Source: an uncultured Bacilli bacterium (lineage in GTDB: Bacteria > Bacillota_I > Bacilli_A > RF39 > UBA660). Taken from it: a DNA stretch of 42,141 bases. The stretch lies in contig CANROK010000006.1 of assembly GCA_947632205.1 (NCBI GenBank), forward strand, positions 1-42,141, read 5' to 3'. The notes under the pieces were generated by a model, which was not told where the DNA came from, ran no database searches, and saw only the letters and a program-made list of their open reading frames with translations. A program made the position numbers and the translations under genes. This document shows positions 37,585 through 42,141 of the stretch, piece after piece (the stretch's first letter is position 1; every line of letters starts with the position of its first letter).

Positions 37585-38649
37585 ATGGTAGTTATAGATA
37601 GCAAAGATAAAGAATTAAATAAAATTCAAGATAAATCTAAAGAAAAAATTAAAGATGTTTGTACTCGTATGTGGCATATTGTAATTGCTAATCCAAAAGA
37701 TAAAGATTTAGAACATGATAGAATAAAAGAAATATGTTCAAAGTCTAAAAATAAAGTTGAGTTTGGAGCAATGGTTGATGAGTTAGCACCATCTACAAAA
37801 CTATATCATACTCATCTTGTACTAGTATTCAAAAACCCAATTCGTAGAAGTACATTGTGTGGTAAAAAATGGTTTCAAAATTCTCATTGTGAAGCTATTC
37901 GTGGAACTTTACAAGATAATTTGGATTATTTACTTAAAGTTAATCGCCATGCTAATAAAAAGGAGTGTCAGGTTGAGGGAACTTACGAAGAAATAGGAAA
38001 TAAACCTACTATAAAAATAAAACAGGAAAAAGAAAAATTAACAGATATTATTCTAAAATATGTAGAAGATGGAATGAGTACAGCAGATATGATAAAAGCT
38101 GATAGTCGCCTTATAAATAAAATTAGAGAAATAGAACTTACTAGACAACTTTTAATTTCTAAAGAATATATGATTAAGTCAAGAGATGTAAAAGTAGTTT
38201 ATATATGGGGTAAACCCGCAACAGGTAAAACGACATATGTATATGAACATCATGACCCTGAAACTATTTGTCGTATAACTAATTATAGTCGTACTAGAGG
38301 AATATTATTTGATAATTTCGAAAGTGGTAAACATGATGTACTGGTCTTTGAGGATTGGTCATCGACATTTGCTAGGGTTCAGGATATGTTAGGGTGGCTA
38401 GATAAATGGGGAACAATGCTTCCAAGTCGCTATACAGACAAATGTTCATCATATCATTTTGTATACATAATTTCTAATATTCCATATGAAGAACAATATT
38501 CAGAACTAAAATATACTAACATGGATTTATATATGGCTTGGGACAGACGTGTAGATGTGATATTAAATTTTAGAAAAAAATATGATGGTTCTGTAGAAAT
38601 TATAGAACAAAGAAATAGAAAAAAAGAAAAGGAGAATAATCATGAATAA
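37585..38649 (+). CDS. rep: CRESS-DNA-type replication initiator (HUH endonuclease + SF3-like helicase)
   Basis: HUH motif YHTHLVLVF; YxxK motif DYLLK; Walker A WGKPATGKTTYV; Walker B VLVFEDW; motif C-like FVYIISNIP. Start ATG 37585 (after aagg) or TTG 37552. Confidence 0.85.
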   Translation: MVVIDSKDKELNKIQDKSKEKIKDVCTRMWHIVIANPKDKDLEHDRIKEICSKSKNKVEFGAMVDELAPSTKLYHTHLVLVFKNPIRRSTLCGKKWFQNSHCEAIRGTLQDNLDYLLKVNRHANKKECQVEGTYEEIGNKPTIKIKQEKEKLTDIILKYVEDGMSTADMIKADSRLINKIREIELTRQLLISKEYMIKSRDVKVVYIWGKPATGKTTYVYEHHDPETICRITNYSRTRGILFDNFESGKHDVLVFEDWSSTFARVQDMLGWLDKWGTMLPSRYTDKCSSYHFVYIISNIPYEEQYSELKYTNMDLYMAWDRRVDVILNFRKKYDGSVEIIEQRNRKKEKENNHE

Positions 38650-40048
38650 AAATATAAATCAAGTAACAGAAGAAAAAGTTAAGAAAGCTACTACTTGGAA
38701 ACAAGATGTAGAAATAGCAGTTAATCAATTCTTGTACCCATGGAAAGATATAACAGCACTATTAGGAGCATTATCTATTCCATACATAAATAAAGGATTT
38801 GCCAATTTATCAGCAATTCAAAGTGCGAATAATATTTATGAAAGCACCTTAAAAATGTTGCAACTAGAAAATACTCCAATTTTAAAGGATCTTTCAGCAA
38901 ATGGTATATTAACAGGAATATTATATTTCTTATTGTTATATGTATTATCTAAACCATATATGCTTAATAATAAAGCAAAAGATTGCAGAGATTTAAAAAT
39001 AACAGATAATCATACAGAAAGTGGAAATACAATTATTCCAATAAGAAAGGTAAAATCATTTAAAAATCCTAGTGTTAGAAAATTAATTTGTTATAGTAAT
39101 GGTGTATTAGCAAAAGATTTTGAAGAAGATGACAAATTAGAAAGATTATCTAAAAAATGGGGTAAATTTGTTATTGATGTAGAGGAGTATAAATCAAATA
39201 AACTAATTATCAATTATAAAAAACATAAAAGTAATAAAATGTTGTTTTGGAAAAATGATTACTTATTGAAAGATGATTTTAAAATTATATTAGGTATTAA
39301 TGATAAAGGAGAAAAGAAAATTCTAGATTTTAACATTATACCTCATATAACTATTAGTTCAGCTAGTGGTGGTGGAAAAACAACCTTATTTAAGAGTATA
39401 TTCATGCAAAGTTATTTAAAGGGTGCAAAAATTATAATTGCAGACTTTAAAGGTGGGTTAGACTTTAATAAAGGCTGGGACAGATTAGGTAAAGAAAGAT
39501 GTAAGATTATTACTGACGTAAAAACTTTATGGGATTATGTTTCTTATGATTTACCTGATATAGCAAACGAAAGAAAAGCATTATTAAATCGTTATAATTG
39601 TGAAAGTGCTAAAGAATATAATGAGAAGATAGACAAAGGAGAAATAGTAGGAGAAAAAATACAAAGAAAAGTAATTGGACTAGATGAGGCAGCACAGGTA
39701 TTTATTAAATCTAAAAACAAAGATGAAGAAGAAAAATTACAACAAATAAGGGGAAAAATAGAAAATATTTCTTCTCTATATAGAGCAATTAATATTAACC
39801 TAGTAATCTCAACTCAAGTGCCTAGTTCATCTGTACTTACAGAGGCAGTTCGCCATAATGCAGTTTTAAGGATTTGTGGACGAGCTAATAAAATATTAAG
39901 TCAGGTAGCTATTGAAAAAGATATTGCCTCTACTATATCAGCAAATGATAGAGGACGTTTTGCAACAAATGAAGATAAAGATTGTTTCTTTCAGGGGTAT
40001 TTATTCTATGAAAAAGATGTATTTCCTGAATTAAAGGAAAATAAATAA
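38642..40048 (+). CDS. FtsK/SpoIIIE/TcpA-like DNA translocase (coupling protein-like)
   Basis: Hydrophobic N-terminal segments; SSASGGGKTTLFKSIF Walker A; KIIIADFKGGLDF; VIGLDEAAQVF; VISTQVPSSSVLTEAVRHNAVLRICGRA. Confidence 0.88.
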   Translation: MNKNINQVTEEKVKKATTWKQDVEIAVNQFLYPWKDITALLGALSIPYINKGFANLSAIQSANNIYESTLKMLQLENTPILKDLSANGILTGILYFLLLYVLSKPYMLNNKAKDCRDLKITDNHTESGNTIIPIRKVKSFKNPSVRKLICYSNGVLAKDFEEDDKLERLSKKWGKFVIDVEEYKSNKLIINYKKHKSNKMLFWKNDYLLKDDFKIILGINDKGEKKILDFNIIPHITISSASGGGKTTLFKSIFMQSYLKGAKIIIADFKGGLDFNKGWDRLGKERCKIITDVKTLWDYVSYDLPDIANERKALLNRYNCESAKEYNEKIDKGEIVGEKIQRKVIGLDEAAQVFIKSKNKDEEEKLQQIRGKIENISSLYRAININLVISTQVPSSSVLTEAVRHNAVLRICGRANKILSQVAIEKDIASTISANDRGRFATNEDKDCFFQGYLFYEKDVFPELKENK

Positions 40049-40166
40049 AATTTTCTATTTGATAAAGCACTATAAAATTATAATTTGTTGTTTTGTATTA
40101 CATGAAATTGAGGAAAGGAAAGGTGTGAGATTAGCTTATAAAATAAAATGTTAAGGAGATGGTTAA

Positions 40167-40316
40167 ATGAAGAAAGATAAGTTAACACAAATAGAGATTG
40201 ATAATGTTATTGATAAAGTAATAAACTTATCAATTATCTCACGTATTATGAATTTGAATTTAATCACAGAAAAACAATTCTATGTGCTAAAAGAAAAAAT
40301 AAAATCTTTTTACTAG
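40167..40316 (+). CDS. SHOCT-like small protein (49 aa)
   Basis: Missing from the ORF list. MKKDKLTQIEIDNVIDKVINLSIISRIMNLNLITEKQFYVLKEKIKSFY*, RBS ttaaggagatgg; typical position before a serine recombinase. Confidence 0.7.
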   Translation: MKKDKLTQIEIDNVIDKVINLSIISRIMNLNLITEKQFYVLKEKIKSFY

Positions 40317-40405
40317 AATTGTAAATGATTAGATTATAGTGTATAATATTTGCGAGGACATAAATAGAGAAATGTTCAATAAATTATTGAAGAAAGAGAG
40401 GTAAA

Positions 40406-42082
40406 ATGGCACAGGTTGAGATTATAAAAGCTAATCTCAAAACTGAAAAACAAGAAAACGTTAAAAGTAATACAAAAAGAGTTTGTGCTTATTGTCGTGT
40501 TAGTACAGATAGTGAGGAACAACAAACAAGTTATAATTCACAGATAAAACATTATTCAGCTCAAATTAAATCTAATCCAAATTGGGAGTTTGTAGGAATA
40601 TATGCAGATGAGGGTATTTCAGGAACGCAAGTAAAAAACAGAACAGAGTTCCAAAGAATGTTAAACGACGCATTAGATGGTAAAATTGATATTATAATTG
40701 CAAAATCAATATCAAGATTTGCTAGAAATACAATAGATACTTTAAAATATGCAAGACTATTACGCGACCATAAAATAGATATATATTTTGAAAAAGAAAA
40801 TATACATACATTGGATTTAGATAGTGAAATGTTTTTAACTCTTTATAGTGCTTTTGCTCAAGCAGAGAGTGAGTCAACATCAATGAATGTAAAATTAGGA
40901 TTAAAAGCAATCATGAAACGAGGAGAACCTGTTGGAAATCCAAATTGTTATGGTTATGAATGGGACAAAGATACAAAAACATTTAAAATAAATGAAGAAC
41001 AATCTGAAGTGGTTAGAAAAATATTTAATTGGTATGTATCAGGAATTGGTTCTTATACCATAGCAAAGAAATTAAACGAAGAAAAGATATTAACTCAATG
41101 GGGTAATAAATGGTGTCCTAGTTCTGTAAGAAGAATACTAACAAATGAAAAATATGTTGGTGATTTATTAGGTCAAAAAACTTATGTAAGTAATCCATTA
41201 ACACATAAGCATATTATCAATTATGGCGAAAAAGAGAAATACTATGTTAAAGACCATCACGAACCAATTATTACAAGAGATGTTTGGAATAAATCACAAG
41301 AAATATATTCTAAAAGAGGCAATAAATTGCAACCTGATGGAAAACAACATAATGGGAAATTTAGTTTAAGATACCCATATAGTAGTAAAATTGAATGTGG
41401 TATATGTGGAGCTAATTTTACAAGAAGAATGAATGAAAAAAGAAAAGATGGAACTCGTAAAGTTTATTGGGCATGTACTAAAAGAATAACTTATATAGAA
41501 AATTGTAGTAATTCATTATTTATTACAGAAGAAATACTAAATGATATTTTTGTAAAAATATATAACACTATAATTGAGAAAAAACACAAGACTAAAGAAA
41601 AGCTGTTTAATGCAATAAAAGAAACATTAACAAAAGATGATAGCAAAAGTAAAATTGATAAATTGTTTAATGAAAAGCAAACATTGGAAAAAAGGCTTTC
41701 AAATTTAATTGATATAAAATTAGATGATTATGAAAATAAAGAGGCATATATCAATAAAGAAAAAGAAATCAATGAAGAGTTGAAAAAGATAAAAGAACAG
41801 ATAACAGAATATGAGCTAATAAATTCTGCTAATAAAAATATATCAAAAAGACTTTCACAGATTGAGAAGATATTAGATGAACCTAAAACAATAAAAGAAT
41901 TTGATAGAGAAATATTTGATAATTTAGTAGAAAAAATCATCATAGGAGAAAAAGACGAGAATGACAATATAAATCCAAATACAATAAGATTTATATTAAA
42001 AATTGGAACTGAATATAAGTATGAAATTAACGAAAATAAAAACGTGTCATTACGACCTGACAACGTGGAAAAATTCACCTAA
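40406..42082 (+). CDS. large serine recombinase (resolvase/invertase N-terminal + recombinase + zinc ribbon + coiled coil)
   Basis: RVCAYCRVSTDSEEQQTSYNSQIKHY; ADEGISGTQVKNRTEFQRML; IAKSISRFARNT; zinc-ribbon CGICGANFTRR..WACTKR..C; C-terminal coiled coil. Last residues EKFT* are encoded by rhuM target DNA. Confidence 0.96.
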   Translation: MAQVEIIKANLKTEKQENVKSNTKRVCAYCRVSTDSEEQQTSYNSQIKHYSAQIKSNPNWEFVGIYADEGISGTQVKNRTEFQRMLNDALDGKIDIIIAKSISRFARNTIDTLKYARLLRDHKIDIYFEKENIHTLDLDSEMFLTLYSAFAQAESESTSMNVKLGLKAIMKRGEPVGNPNCYGYEWDKDTKTFKINEEQSEVVRKIFNWYVSGIGSYTIAKKLNEEKILTQWGNKWCPSSVRRILTNEKYVGDLLGQKTYVSNPLTHKHIINYGEKEKYYVKDHHEPIITRDVWNKSQEIYSKRGNKLQPDGKQHNGKFSLRYPYSSKIECGICGANFTRRMNEKRKDGTRKVYWACTKRITYIENCSNSLFITEEILNDIFVKIYNTIIEKKHKTKEKLFNAIKETLTKDDSKSKIDKLFNEKQTLEKRLSNLIDIKLDDYENKEAYINKEKEINEELKKIKEQITEYELINSANKNISKRLSQIEKILDEPKTIKEFDREIFDNLVEKIIIGEKDENDNINPNTIRFILKIGTEYKYEINENKNVSLRPDNVEKFT

Positions 42083-42141
42083 TGGAAAAATAATGGAATC
42101 AGATGTTATTATTGCTAAAAATTATTTATCTGAAGAAGAAA
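42069..42141 (+). pseudogene. rhuM: RhuM family protein, 3' part, resuming in frame and running off the window
   Basis: TGG AAA AAT TCA CCT AAT GGA AAA ATA ATG GAA TCA GAT GTT ATT ATT GCT AAA AAT TAT TTA TCT GAA = (W)KNSPNGKIMESDVIIAKNYLSEEE, the segment expected after HMGLTSW. Confidence 0.9.

Larger units (their letters stand above)
34522..42068 (+). mobile_element. ~7.5 kb integrative element (serine recombinase, CRESS-type Rep, FtsK/TcpA-like ATPase) inserted in rhuM
   Basis: rhuM is split at both ends with a shared TGG (34519-34521 / 42066-42068). The recombinase lies at the right end, with Rep, FtsK-like ATPase and XRE inside. Confidence 0.9.

Noticed and set aside
41728-42078. Minus-strand ORF opposite the recombinase C-terminus
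   Set aside because: Antisense shadow of the coiled-coil coding region; no RBS or recognisable family.
1-42141. CRISPR array, tRNA or rRNA genes
   Set aside because: No regularly spaced repeats, no tRNA cloverleaf or CCA-like end and no rRNA-like conserved stretch recognised by eye.

Overview
Low-GC Bacilli-like chromosomal window, probably from an uncultured gut Firmicute of RF39/Erysipelotrichia type (inferred from composition and gene content). Bases 1-33 kb are mostly core genes: a T-box-controlled hisS-aspS-asnS-gatCAB operon, plsC, an alpha/beta hydrolase, a murF-like ligase, ddl, def, lepA, hemW, murG-murB-divIB, queH, an SDR, rpsB-tsf, rplS and lepB, interspersed with lineage-specific hypothetical genes. 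Bases 30.9-34.5 kb hold gene debris: an internally deleted TnpB relic, an N-terminal ApgM fragment, and a NADAR-like fragment. The most interesting part is a compact ~7.5 kb integrative element at about 34522..42068. It is inserted inside a rhuM gene: the 5' half of rhuM ends at 34521 and the in-frame 3' half resumes at 42066-42069. The element carries three small enzyme cargo genes (histidine phosphatase, NUDIX, HIT-like), an XRE repressor, a CRESS-type HUH Rep with an SF3-like helicase domain, an FtsK/TcpA-like ATPase and a large serine recombinase. Immediately upstream of the Rep is a perfect 9-bp stem-loop displaying CAGTATTAC, which matches the NANTATTAC origin nonanucleotide of eukaryotic CRESS-DNA viruses. 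The predicted attP, rebuilt by joining the element ends, is an imperfect palindrome with 9-bp perfect arms. It lies inside the recombinase reading frame, so the integrated and excised forms are predicted to encode recombinases with different C-termini. All calls were made by eye, without database searches.
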